From the NCBI GenBank assembly GCA_950106755.1, contig OX467089.1:23045345-23109344 (forward strand): a DNA stretch of 64,000 nucleotides. The letters run 5' to 3'. This DNA is from Climacium dendroides (taxonomy: Eukaryota; Streptophyta; Bryopsida; Hypnales; Climaciaceae). The notes beneath the pieces are model-generated. The model did no database searches and had not been told where the DNA came from. It was given only the letters and a program-made list of their open reading frames with translations. Shown here piece after piece: positions 35,495 to 46,885 of this stretch (its first letter is position 1; each line of letters opens with the position of its first letter). Position numbers and translations under genes: made by a program.

Positions 35495-37849
35495 TATTAG
35501 ATGTAAAAATGTAATTTATGTTGGAATTTAGAAAATATTGTTATTTTTGTACAAAGATTGTACATCTTCACTACAATCTTATGTTAGAAGTTCCATGAAT
35601 TTTGTTTTTGTATTGGTTTAAATGTTCTTATGCAAATTTGACCTCAACATTTTAATTTCTTATTTTTTTCTCTAAGTATTCTAAAAAATTATGTTACTCA
35701 TTTATATAATAATAATTAATTAATTTAAATTATTTAAAAAAATTATAGACTAATATTAAATTAAATTATAAATTATAAATCTAATTTCAATCAATAACAT
35801 TTCTATGAATACAAATCTAACATTCATGGAACTTGAAACGTGTAATTTCATTGAAAAAATACATTCTTTTAAAAAAAAATGAAATTTAATGACTGCACAC
35901 TTCAATTTAATTTCACATAAATTTTTTTATATAGTGATAGTTCTATGTATTGTATGTTGTAAGTGAAATTATACATAAATATACAATCATTTTTTTAAAA
36001 CATGTCCACAATTCTCTTTGTCATTCTAATAAATTAATTTATGCAATCAATGTATATTGTGGCCAAGTACTTTGGGGAATTATTGTGAAAGTATTGTCTT
36101 TAAGCATAGAAGGAATTGAAAATGTGAATTATTAATAATTGAATTTGGGACTCACCATGTCACTTGAGCATTCTCCAATATGCTATACATTACCATTCCA
36201 GTGCCGCTAATTCATTTTCCCGGAGTAATTTCTTTGCCGAATTCCTCAAGTGTTGATGCCATGCGGTATAGATATGGAATCTTCTCTTTGGGGATCAAAT
36301 CCGCATGAAATATCCCGATGACACTCTTCAAAAGTGCCTTCCTCTCTTCCATAGCAATGGATCCATGAAGAACTTCAAAATGCACCTTTTCATTTTTGAA
36401 ATCGTACTCTTTCTCATAATATGTCTTCCTCCAATAAACCTAGAGACACAAAATTTTCAATGTCATATTACACATACACAATAATATAAAAAAATGATGG
36501 AGTTTTCATAAAATACAAACATTCTAATTAAATCCTCAACAACCTAGTAAACACAATGTGTATTCTTCAATTCTTTTTTGGCAAATTTTGGGAATGGTGA
36601 GAAACATCTTCAAATTTATAAATGAAGAATTTGTAATGTAAAGAATTGGCATATTTCTACAATTGAACGTCAAAAGTATTAAAAAGAAAGGAGTGCTTTT
36701 TGTTTCTTCTCTATGCAAAGAATAGTAAGGATACAAAATAAATTTTTCTTGCACATCCCTACTCATTCCTACACTTAAACAAATAACATTTGGGAAAAAC
36801 ACTTCAAATCCATTGTCCAACATGTTCAAAAATTTAAGATTCCTATCACTAAAATGAATTAATTATACTAAAATAATTGAAATAGTTTCTAATTCTTTTA
36901 CAAAGTTTGGAAAATATACTAATCATATTAATTTTGAAATTTCAAAAACGAAGGCACATATCCCTTTTTAAAAAGTTTTCAAAGATTCTATTCTATTTGT
37001 ATTGGCGTCCTACTCTTTATGATTGAAAATCAATTTTATTTTAAGATAGAATTTTCTCTCCACTTTTAAATAGGAAATATTTATTAATTTGCCTTACATT
37101 TCTAAATACTTTCTTAAGAGTGCTACAATACCATTATTCATCTTTTTATAATTTCTCTTCAAGAAAAGCAATATTTATTGGCTAGAAATTTATCATGTAC
37201 AATTGTTTTAATTTCTACATCTAATGGTCTATGTATATCACAATTAATTTCATATCTACTTTACATTTTGTAATGGTTTAGATAACAAATTCCATACACA
37301 TCTAAGTACTATCAAATATCAAATTTCAACAATTCCTTGAAAACTTCCATTTTGAATAAGGTCTTGGTCCTCAAAGTGAAAGGTTCAAAATGTCATCTTC
37401 CATTTAAAGAAAAAATTATCTTTAATTCTTTCTATTAAACAACACTTTGAATGCAAATTATTATTATGGAAAAGAAAGTTATAAGGTTTTACAAAGAACC
37501 TTGGAAACTTAAAGAATTGGAATTTCTGAAATTTTAAGATGGACTTTGTGTTGAGAGTTGAAGTGGTACTTTATAGAAGAGAAACTGAGGTCCATGTTTC
37601 TGCGACAAAATGTGCAAACATATTGAATGTCCTGGTCTTCAACACGCTCAATTTCCCAACTGTCCAAAGTGTTTTGAGAATTCTCTAATTCTGCCGACCT
37701 CTTGTGCTTTTTCCCATCATTGTGTTGTGCGATATGGGATGCATTTTGTAGAAAAGGTTTGCAACGACAAATGCCACATTCATATTCTAATAGATCTTCA
37801 ACTTCCCTTTTCTTTCCCATGATGATATCCTAAAAAATTTAGAACAATT

Positions 37850-38158
37850 TTATGTCAAGGACAATAAAAGAAATTCATAGAAATTGAATGAAAACACTCA
37901 TTGCCTTTTTTTGCACATTACTGTTGCACTCTAAAAACTGAGGGACAATCCCAATTCAACCGAGCCCCAACTGTCAATTCCACAGTGAGAAAGTGAGCTT
38001 CTGCTTGGAACTTGAGCAAACCCTAAATCGTATACTCTTTATAGCATGAGTTATATAAAAAAAATACTTTCATACATGCATTAAGTAGTGATTTTGATTA
38101 ATTTTGAGAAGTTCCAAAGAACAATGAAGAATAAGTATCCAACAACAATGCCCATTCT
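37850..38158. other. Short spacer, no feature
   Basis: This is upstream of the zinc-finger exon and may hold the promoter or first exon of the decayed gene. Nothing specific is visible. Confidence 0.3.
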
Positions 38159-38372
38159 CACTACAAGAGAAATGCGTCCGAAATGACAAAAATCAGCCCC
38201 TCCTAATCTACAGAAATTTGACGAATTTCAGTCAATTAGGACAAAAACTGTCCGAATTGACAGAAAATTGTCTAAATTGACAAAAAAATGTCAATTTTCT
38301 GTAGATTAGGAGGGGCTGATTTCTGTCATTTCGGACCAGTTTTTGTCATTTCGGACAGGTTTTCTTGTTGTG
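38159..38372. mobile_element. 214-bp CACTA-type MITE with long foldback
   Basis: It begins CACTACAAGAGAAATGCGTCC and ends TTTTCTTGTTGTG, the terminal motif of CACTA elements. A three-base TCT duplication lies on both sides (38156-38158 and 38373-38375). The interior is a nearly complete hairpin: ATCAGCCCCTCCTAATCTAC pairs with GTAGATTAGGAGGGGCTGAT. The phrase TCCGAAATGACA is repeated several times in both senses. It has no coding capacity. Confidence 0.9.
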
Positions 38373-38654
38373 TCTGTACATCCTAAAACCTGAGCACAAA
38401 CAAAGTGCAAACAAAAATTTTAAGATGTCAAAGAACTCACCAGGACTGTCCAAGGATGGCACATTGTGCACATTCACCAGCAAGATTGAACTTAGAAAAT
38501 GAGTTTCATGTACAAAACTTCGTTCTCAGAGAAGTGTACATGTGTTCTGAGCAAGATCTACATTTAGAAAATGGTCATTGAAGCATAAGTATATGAGAGA
38601 TGGAAGTTATTTACATCTCATTTACATGTATTTTTGTAGCTTGCATTTTTGATG

Positions 38655-38800
38655 GACATTATGCTTGCTCCCTTTCTGGGGGAAACAACAATATCCATTT
38701 CCCAAAAAATAGAAACCACATGGATATATATACTCTTGTAGCATGAATTTTTTATAAACAATGGTTGCTCCCTTTCTGGGGGAAACAACGATATTGTTCC
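38655..38800 (+). repeat. Direct repeat, TTGCTCCCTTTCTGGGGGAA, ~104-bp period
   Basis: The run TTGCTCCCTTTCTGGGGGAA, then ACAAC, occurs at about 38664 and 38764, with flanking sequence also similar (TTGTAGCNTGNATTTTT). This is an old two-unit tandem duplication. Small minus-strand frames that overlap it are artefacts of the repeat. Confidence 0.7.
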
Positions 38801-38879
38801 TGAGAAAATGCAAGCAACAAGGAACAAGGTAGTCAAAAGGAGGAATGTAGGGTAGAGAGGTTGTATTTATGTTGAATGC

Positions 38880-39537
38880 CATAGTCCGTTATGAATTTCC
38901 AAAAAATATGGGACAAGTTCAACATGTGAGCTTCCCAGTCATTGTGAAAACGTAGGAATTGTGTTCATTACTGAACTTCAAACCTATTTTGGGCATATTA
39001 AAATAACTTTCTCCAAAAAACTTTGAACTATATAAAGGTGGAAAATTAAGCTAAGTTTCATCTCCAAAAATCAGTCTGTCATTTGGATCCTCCAATCAAA
39101 AGTTATGGACAGAACTCTAAGAAGGTGTTCGAAAATGTCAAAGAAAAAGTCCCTTCATTTATGTCCATAACTTTTTATTCAAATCTTGAAATCTAAAACG
39201 GTCTATGAGAGATGGAAGTTATTTTGATTTATCAAGTTCTCTTAGTTTAAAGTTTTTTGAACTAAGTTCTCCAATTATGCCAAAATTAGGTTTGAAGTTC
39301 TACATTGAACATGATTGCCACCATAACACTTTTGTTTTAATTCATATTGATTTTATATTTTTTGAGTTTGTTATGTATTTGGTTTTCTATTTCATTCTCA
39401 TTTTATTTTTCTACATTGCTGTATTTTTATTTTCATTTTATCACAATTATCCTATTTGCCTACTTTGGTTACTTTACCAATTCTTGTTGAAAGTAAGGGT
39501 GTCACATAATTACTACATGTATGCTCAAAAAAATGAA
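38880..39537. other. AT-rich dispersed repeat, no supported gene
   Basis: The block 39050-39310 matches 21820-22110 in degraded form (CCTCCAATCAAAAGTTATGG). A 166-codon frame at 39205-39705 is rich in Phe, Leu and Ile because the DNA is T-rich, and it crosses the boundary between two repeats, so it is not treated as a gene. Confidence 0.5.
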
Positions 39538-40075
39538 AGACAAAGTGGACTTATACTTGAACTTCAAGAGGACTACATAAATCTTGATCAACTTGTCTTT
39601 CCCATTCACATGTCCAATTATCCCATTAGATGTTTTTTGAGGCTTCTGGAGGGCTATTTCAAGGCCGTTTTTGTAGTTTGTTCTCTTATTCTGGATCTAT
39701 TCTAAACCAGCAGTAATGTTGTTAGAACTTTAAAAAATTAAATTTTTAAATTTTTAAAAAGTTACTAAAAAGTGAAAAGAATTTTTTTTAATTTAATTTT
39801 TTTTCAAAAAATTTGACATGGCAGTCTCTCGACTACGTCAAATTGCATATGTAGCACAATTCATAGCCTGGGAACAACCTAAGAATTCGCAGACTCCTTT
39901 AACCCTCAAAAAAATCTAATGCATTCATCTACTTTTTATTTTGACTATTATTTTTTTTTACATTAAAATAAAAATTAAGTGTAATTGACCTATCAAAACT
40001 AAATTGAGACAACTTTTCTACAACTATTTACATCTAAATCCAAATTGTTAAAGTTTTTGAAAACTATATGATCAC
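39538..40075 (+). repeat. Direct repeat, left copy (partner 44782-45003)
   Basis: Outside an internal MITE (39624-39921), this is colinear with 44782-45003. Landmarks are GTGGACTTATAC, CAACTTGTCTTT, ATGTCCAATTATCC, CATTAAAATAAAAATTAAGT and GACCTATCAAAACTAAATTG. The two copies bound about 4.7 kb that includes a decayed coiled-coil coding region. They could be diverged LTRs or a duplicated fragment. No TG...CA ends or primer-binding site are clear. Confidence 0.65.
39624..39921. mobile_element. 298-bp MITE with CATTAGA termini
   Basis: The ends CATTAGATGTTTTTTGAGG and the complement of CATTAGATTTTTTTGAGG are inverted repeats. The partner direct repeat reads AATTATCCATTCATC with no insertion, which gives an empty site. 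The end sequence CATTAGA is shared with the element at 61758-62042. Confidence 0.75.
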
Positions 40076-43009
40076 GTTGTCGTGATGTGGGCTGTCTACT
40101 ATTTGAATTAGACATCTTGTTAGTTGAAAAATTAGTTGTTAGTATTGTGTATTGTGAGTTGCTAGTGGTAGGGTATGTAAGTGTTAGAAGCCTTGGTCTT
40201 GACTACGTTGTTGCCGATTGATAACCGGTTGTTGGTAGTTGATACTAGGGTAGTGGAGTTAGAATTAGGGTTAGCCGACGGCTAGCTGTTAGGGTTTGTG
40301 GTGGCTACTAGAGGCAAGGGCTGATATTTTTTACTCTTTCTTTCTTTTTCTTGTCTCTTGGAGGGTTGGAGGAGGTGTGGGTACTTGAGTGAGTGAGTTG
40401 TGTTATTGTTATGGGAGGTTTATTTGAAGTAAAGTATTGATCTGGGGAGTTTTTGTATAACATTTTGCAAGAATATTGGTTGAGTGTTATATTTTAAATC
40501 TGATCTTTTGAAGAGTTGATACATAAGTGTGACAAATTTCAAATCTAGATCTACTATGGAGAAAAAGTTATGAGGCGTTAAAGTGGAGGTGCTTGAATTT
40601 CAAGGCAACTAAAAAGGGTATATTGAGGAGTGTCATTCTTATTGGAATTTTGTGATATGAACGTGAGACTTGAAGGGTACTTTTCTTATCTTATCTTCTA
40701 CTTTGTACCAAAAATTTAGCTTCAATGGACATGAGATCTAAAAGTTATGTACAAAATACAACTGGAGTGTAGAGGTAGTGAAGGTTTGAGAAGTCAGTAT
40801 TGGGGAAATATCTACCAAAGTTGGAAAGTATCTTGGATTGAGTTGAAAGTTGATATAGAAGTATTTAAGTAGTTGATCTACAATGTGGCAAAGTTTCAAG
40901 TCATTTGGAACTATTGTCCAATAGTTATGCTAGATCAAAGCTAGATATGATAGTTTCTAGGTTATTGAAGGAATTATAGGATAGGAATTTGGGAAAATAG
41001 GGACTTTGAAGGTAGGTTTATGATTATTTAGGGTGTTTAGGGAGATTATTGATGTATACAAAGCACTTTCACGCAAAAGCTTAGTGCTATTCTGAACCTA
41101 ATCACAAAACCTTGTGACATCTTTTGGTGATCCATACTTTAAGAGATTGATGTTCTCCTCAATCAAACTTTTTTTTGTTATAATGCATTTAATGAATTTG
41201 TTTTCAATTAATTTGTTGTGATCTTTTTTTTGTTTTCTTTTCTTTTGAATGTCATTATCCCATTCTAGTAGTTTTATCCATATCTAGAAGTCTTCACATA
41301 TTTTCAAACTTGGTCACCATCCGATACCTTCATTGATAATTAATATACTTTCAAGAATCCAACATTTTTCAAATTGATTCAATTTTCTTACATGTTTAGA
41401 GTTCATCAACTTCATGAATTGTATCTTTACATATTGTCAATATATAACTATCATTAATATTGTTATTTTAGTTTTTAGTTTCTTTTTCTCTCTACCATTA
41501 TCGCAACTTGTCTTTATTAAATAGATAGAAGGACTAGGAAGAAGACATTTATATGGTTTTCAACTCGATTTGACATCCAAAAAGGAATTAATTCAATAAC
41601 TATGAAGGATTCTAAAGCTACTAAGAGTATATGACATTTATAATCTTAGTAGCTTTAGAATCCTATATCAATTAATATGTCTTAAAAAATTTCAAGTTAC
41701 AGAATTTGAAGGTATTGAATTTAAGCAAAACAACAAGGTTCATAAAATAATCTATTAGGGACGAATTTACACTTTTTATATAGATTAAGGGATATTTCAA
41801 TTCTTCTTCTATTATTTTGTTACCTTGTGTAAGTTTATGTCATAACATTCAAAAAAATATTTGATCATACATTTATAATTGACATGATTCTAAATTGGTG
41901 AGATTTATTAGAGAACTTATCTTTCATAAGTTGAAATTTAAAATAAATGAATCGCTTTGATTTTCAATCAATATTAAACACTTGTCAATATTCTTTTTTC
42001 TTCATATTATATCTCTATACTTCAACACTTATAGCTTCTTAATTCAATTGTTTTGTTAAGTTGTCTTATGTCTTCTTTCAATAAAGTTGAACAACCTATT
42101 CACTTCTTTGTTATTCCTTCCTAGAGAGAGTTAGAACTAACTTGATCTAGCTAAACATAATCCAATAATGATGATGGCATACATCAAGGTTCCATATTGT
42201 TTGTTTTTTGTTGAATTTTGCATATTTCGACCAATTTTATATCAAGTTATTTTTTATCATGTACAAGAAATAATAGTATTATATGAAGCTTGATTCACTT
42301 TTGTTCTATAATATGAAACAACATAGCCTTTTCAAACTTGTATTTAGAAGATACTTCTACACCACTTGTCTTATCTTCTTTCATAGTCATAGTCACATAT
42401 TGATTTTTTTCTAATATAAGTTGAGATTTAGCAATTTGAAGAAGAATAAGGTTGTCCAAATTTTAATGATGCAAAGCATGTAAAAATCTTTTTACACTTT
42501 AAAATCAAAACTTCAAGATGTTGTGATATACTTTTTTCTATAACATAGTCTTTGTTTCTTGAACAACACATTGATTCTCCTCAACCAATGTATTCATGCT
42601 TTATAGAATATAATTTGTATTTTAGTATTGGTATTAATTTAAAAACTTCATCTCATTTGTTGAGGAGTGTACTAAAGTGCAATGTGAAAAATTCATTGAA
42701 CAACTCAACACATTTGTACACTTCTAATAATTCAATTGCAAATTGGTATGGTTTCACGTTGATTATGAAATTCTTGAACATTCCAAATAGTAAAATTTAT
42801 ATAATTTATTGACTACTATGATGCCATCATTTATCTTTATTATTTTTGAACTCAAGATGATAAGAATATAAATTTTTTATAAGAAGTATAAATTCTTTTG
42901 ACTCATTAGTAATTGTAGAACTTATATGATAGAGATTTGACAAGATTTAACTTCTTTCTTTCGAATTTGCATAAATTTTTTATGAATTCATGATTGTAAA
43001 TTAAAATAT
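40076..43009. other. AT-rich DNA between the direct repeats, mostly unexplained
   Basis: At 40140-40400 there is a GC-moderate stretch with repeated GTTAGGGTT/TAGTTG words. From 40440 to 41060 the sequence looks like a degenerate dispersed repeat (plus-strand phrases such as AAGTTATGAGGCGTTAAAGT). Beyond the hairpin at 41606-41664 nothing is supported. Confidence 0.35.
41606..41664. repeat. Perfect 21-bp stem, 17-base loop
   Basis: AGGATTCTAAAGCTACTAAG plus A at 41606-41626 is perfectly complementary to 41644-41664. The flanks do not pair well. The perfect arms of exactly 21 bases in decayed surroundings suggest either a young foldback or a small-RNA precursor; there is no other evidence of function. 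Confidence 0.85.
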
Positions 43010-44320
43010 TTTGGATTCATTTTGAGTATAAAACATTTAAAACTTAAGGCCTTCTTGACAAAATCATCTTTAATATCATTTTCCATAATGTAATCCCATA
43101 ATATGCAAGGATACCTATTTTCATCTTTTTGTGATTATTCAAATTCAAATCTTAGATTATCTTTAGTTTCTATTTTGCCTTTGTAATATTTCAACATGCT
43201 TCTTGAATGTTGTGCTAGTTGTATTGTCTTTATTCTTTTTGCTTGCATAACATATGTGAGTAAGGCATATGAATGAAGTTGTTGATTCATCAAATTTTCC
43301 ACTTCTTTTCCCAATAATGTTACTTGATTTTTAAATTGATTAGATTCATTTTTTTAATAAGATGTAGATTATCATTGAATTTACTTATATTTCTATTTAG
43401 TTCATCATTTTTAATTCTCAAGCAATTTATTTCTTCAACCATCTTTGCATGTCAATAATCTTTGGCGTCGATAATAATTTGTTGATTTGCATATCTTCTT
43501 GTTAATTTTTCAATCATTGACTTATATTCACATAATAGTTGAAAATACTCATTTTTTTATATAATTCATATTGAAATCTTTATAAATGATGATTTCTCCT
43601 TTAGCATTCAACATTACTTTATAAGAATTTGAACATTGTATTTTCGATAAACTATGAAAAATGACAAAAATCATTTCTAGAGCTCTTAAGAATATTTTGA
43701 ATCTTTTAGAATACTTTAAATAAAATTTGAGCACTGGCCTTCAATAATCTATTTTTAGCTTCATGTTGAGTTGAGATGTTGTATTAGCCTACAAGTTCTT
43801 CATGTAAATTACTAATTGTATTCAAATAGTCTTTGTTTTTTTAAGATAATCTTGCATTTTTCTTAAGGGAAAATTCAATTTGAATCTTAAATTTAAGTGT
43901 TCTTTTACATTGGTGTTTTGCACTTTTTAATTCTTTCTTAAGACTTTCAACTTCTTTACAAGATTCTTCAAGTTCCTTTTCCAAATGAGGAACAACCTTA
44001 TGTTTGGTGATTAATGTTCACTTAAAAGAATGTTATGTTCTTTTTTTAAGTTTTCAAGTGTGTTTTTTGCAATGCATACATTTTCAATTTTTGCATAAAG
44101 TTTCTTTGAATTTGACACATTGCATCTTTTCCAATAATCTTTATAAAATTGGAATTCTTCACTTACATTCCTTAAACTTGTTTTCAATTGATTACATTCA
44201 TCATCTTAGTTTTGAAGTTGAAAACTGAAATTTTATTTATTTTGTTGAAAATGATAAATTTAATTTTCATGCTAGACCTCTTTATCTTGAAATAACTTTA
44301 ATAAACTCTCTTCAGATTAG
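43010..44320 (-). pseudogene. Decayed long coiled-coil coding region
   Basis: Read on the minus strand, several frames join into a Lys/Glu/Asn-rich protein: DDECNQLKTSLRNVSEEFQF, YKDYWKRCNVSNSKKLYAKI, KELEESCKEVESLKKELKSA, EYKSMIEKLTRRYANQQIII, then VTLLGKEVENLMNQQLHSYA and KDENRYPCILWDYIMEND. Stops are frequent (V-stop-HEN-stop-IYHFQQNK-stop-NF), plus several frameshifts. Many of the stops are TAA or TAG where CAA or CAG would keep the coil. I do not recognise the protein. Since it lies between direct repeats, it may be the cargo or the gag-like part of an extinct element. In such AT-rich DNA part of the frame could be chance. Confidence 0.45.
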
Positions 44321-44781
44321 TGAAGGTAATAAAATTGACTTCCTTAATTATTATGTGCATTAAAAAATCTTTCTTTCCCATAATATCTGAATTTATAATT
44401 TCCCGTTTTAATACGATCTCAAAACTACAACTCTTAATTCTACAAAACCATAACTTTAAGCAAACAACTCAAACAATCAAATGTATCCACTTTAAAATTT
44501 TCCAGCACTAGCACCAAATGTCATACGAGAAATTTCCAACCCTAATGGGATGATCATTTTTGTTGTAGTGTATAATAGCAAACGTTCATTCTTAGGGAAT
44601 TTTTTTATAGAATAGGAAATATAAAGAATAAAATATATAAATTATGAAAGTCAATCATTGAATTAATTAAATCATACACAAGTGTGGACCAATTTCAACA
44701 AAGAAAGTCATAGGAAATTAGGGAAACTTAGAAATATCGGATCTCCGGATCCAGAAAATTTTCATTAGGTCTAAAAAATAA

Positions 44782-45003
44782 AATGGACTTATACCCCAAC
44801 TTCAACAAATCTTGATGAAGTTGTCTTTTCCATTTGCATGTCCAATTATCCATTCATCTATTTTTTTGTTTGACTATTATTCTTTTTTACATTAAAATAA
44901 AAATTAAGTTCAATTGACCTATCAAAACTAAATTGAGACAACTGTCCAACAACTATTTACATAAAAATCCAAATTGTCAAAGTTCTTAGAAAAAATATGA
45001 TTA
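44782..45003 (+). repeat. Direct repeat, right copy
   Basis: Partner of 39538-40075. It lacks the 298-bp MITE and so serves as the empty site for that insertion. Confidence 0.65.
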
Positions 45004-46642
45004 CTGACATGCTCAAATAATTTCGTTGGGTTTCAATTGGGTGAACCAAGCATGTGAATTAGAAGTGGGTATGTGACTCCATGACATTTCTTCTTTTTCG
45101 AATTCCCGTTGTTTGTAAAAATTTCCATCATAAAACTCAAATTTCCTATTGAACTAATTATGGACTACTATCCAATCAAGATTTAACATTGTATTTGCAA
45201 ATAAATGATGAAAATATGATATAAATATAATCCAAATGTAGACTTTTGAGTTAAAATGGATCATAATCATCATTTTGGATTAAACTGCGAGCCAATATAC
45301 TTTCAATTAAAAAGAATGTCCATAATTTGTTAAATTGGAATTTCAAGCAAGTACATTGAAGAATCCAAGAAAAACCTACTTGCCAACACACAACCTGTAC
45401 AACTGGATTACATAGGCAACTAGATCACGTAGGCAACTATTTGTGACTGCTCTTGCCAGTAGCCAAAGATGTATGCATACTTTGCAATAGAGTACACCTG
45501 ACACGATGCCTTCTATAGGAAAGACCTTGTATTCACTGTGAATACGTAGAACATATTCTTTACGTGGGTATAGTTTCCACCCACTAATTTCTTATTTTTA
45601 TTTTTTAATCTCATAATTAGCTCCACAACTTTGCCAAAGTGTTTTTAGTTTCATTTTTGCCCAATACGTTAGGGAACTACCACAAAAATGTCAAACACTA
45701 GAAACTGAGGCCCATACGTGGTCTCCACATCCTAAAGGGGTTAAGGTAGAACTATCCACCATCACACAGATTTACTATTTAGATACTTTGGAGAAGTTAT
45801 TTATTAGCCCTCATATTTTTCAAAGATTGAATTGTTTGAGAGAAGTCAATTGCATAAAGAATGAAGACATTCCTACAAGAATTGAATTTTCTGTGATTCT
45901 TCAAAGCTAAAATATTAATTTGTGAGTAGACTATTGAAGCATATGATCACACCATTGTTGAAGTGTGGGTTGATGTGTTCACTTCCCAAGTGCATTGCCA
46001 TCAAGATAAAGGATTAGTAAGATTGTGGTAATAGATGAGGCAGTGACGAAAATGGGAAGAACCTGTAGGTGACGGAAATGGGTAAATGGTGGTATTGGGC
46101 ATTTGAAATGAGGAAAAGTAGCCTTCTGTCATGCATTGAATTTTCCCACACGTTGCATCTTGTACTTTACGAAAAACAAATTATTGCAAAATTCCACACT
46201 TCCCATTTGAATTTATCTGTCTATTTTCAGCAACAGAATTGGATATGCAGAAACAGCTCCCTACAAGGCATGTCTGCATGGGTACAGCTTCCTGGCAAAA
46301 TACTGAAACACACCGTTCTAGGATCACTACAGTACTCCACACAATCTATGTGCCACTGTAAAGGTGGGCTGGTGGAGCTTGTCAATCATTGGTCAAATGG
46401 GCTTTCTCATTTTTTAGAAACATTTATTTGATTGACAACCGATAAACTCTATTGACCCCCGACTTCACATGGAAGCCACCCCCGAAGGGCTTCCTTACAT
46501 GTACCGCCAGGCGAGCATGTAAGGTAGGTACACCCAAATGTGCCACTGACCTTAAACCGCCATCTATAATGTATGTACATCTCCAAAATCAGTTCTGTAC
46601 CTATGTGGAAGAAACGCTTTCAGAACCAGACTTTGTTCCTTA
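45004..46642. other. Intergenic DNA with an unrecognised open frame and a degraded TIR element
   Basis: A 120-codon frame at 46069-46431 (LHLVLYEKQIIAKFHTS, WVQLPGKILKHTVLG) has coding-like composition but no motif I know. At about 46365-46486 the phrases GGTGGAGC, ATTGGTCAAATGGGCTT and CCCCCGACTTCACATGGAAG match, in degraded form, the ends of the element at 56833-56994. The hairpin CTTACATG...CATGTAAG follows at about 46493-46522. Confidence 0.4.
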
Positions 46643-46885
46643 ACCCCTGAGCGCCCAGACTATATTTGCCAAAATTCAGACCCTTCTCAATTCATTCCAA
46701 TCAAACTATCATGTAAAATGAGATCCACATAAAATTGACTATACCGATTGATAGTAGAGATAGGGCCGGAGCTATAGGGAAAAGGACATGTCCATTTATC
46801 GTACCGTTAAAAAGATTATAATGGTTAAACAAGGAGATCTTTGAGTTTCGAGAGGCCATATTTGAGGCACTGGGGCGCTCAGGGG
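46643..46885. mobile_element. 243-bp MITE with ACCCCTGAGCGCC termini, copy 1
   Basis: The left end ACCCCTGAGCGCCCAGA and the right end GGCGCTCAGGGG are inverted. TTA/TAA flanks on both sides suggest a PIF/Harbinger-type three-base target. The interior is shared with 54814-55294 (CCCTTCTCAATTCATTCCAA, AAAAAGATTATAATGGT). It has no coding capacity. Confidence 0.8.

Larger units (their letters stand above)
33769..37832 (-). pseudogene. Zinc-finger plus 2OG-Fe(II) dioxygenase gene, decayed
   Basis: Exons in transcription order follow. 37832-37509 has acceptor TTTTAG, then MGKKREVEDLLEYECGICRC and a second finger, YVCTFCRRNMD...YHFNSQH; these are U1/C2H2-type fingers. 36439-36156 (YWRKTYYEKEYDFKNEKVHF, then HADLIPKEKIPYLYRMAST) has one internal TGA. 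34330-34078 contains PHAEMYALSKVFMQKMYRHL and TPFTCLAITRDYMGMK, then two stops where an HxD would be expected, then TDYGYRIIVWLHP. 33953-33769 contains CFWLPE, a TAG, KVRFHCGNGAGMVVNG and TVHCTT, ending VQKRPFIV. The order ITxxY / DYGYxxxVWL / FWLPEY / GAGMVVN-x-TTVH resembles the double-stranded beta-helix of TET/JBP-like 2OG oxygenases, which oxidise nucleic-acid bases or proteins. The second iron-ligand histidine is visible; the first HxD is lost. Exon-intron borders still match in phase at the last junction. The family call is from motif order only. Confidence 0.65.

Noticed and set aside
39205..39705. 166-codon open frame, apparently membrane-spanning
   Set aside because: The Phe/Leu/Ile richness comes from T-rich DNA, and the frame crosses the border between two dispersed repeats and enters a MITE.
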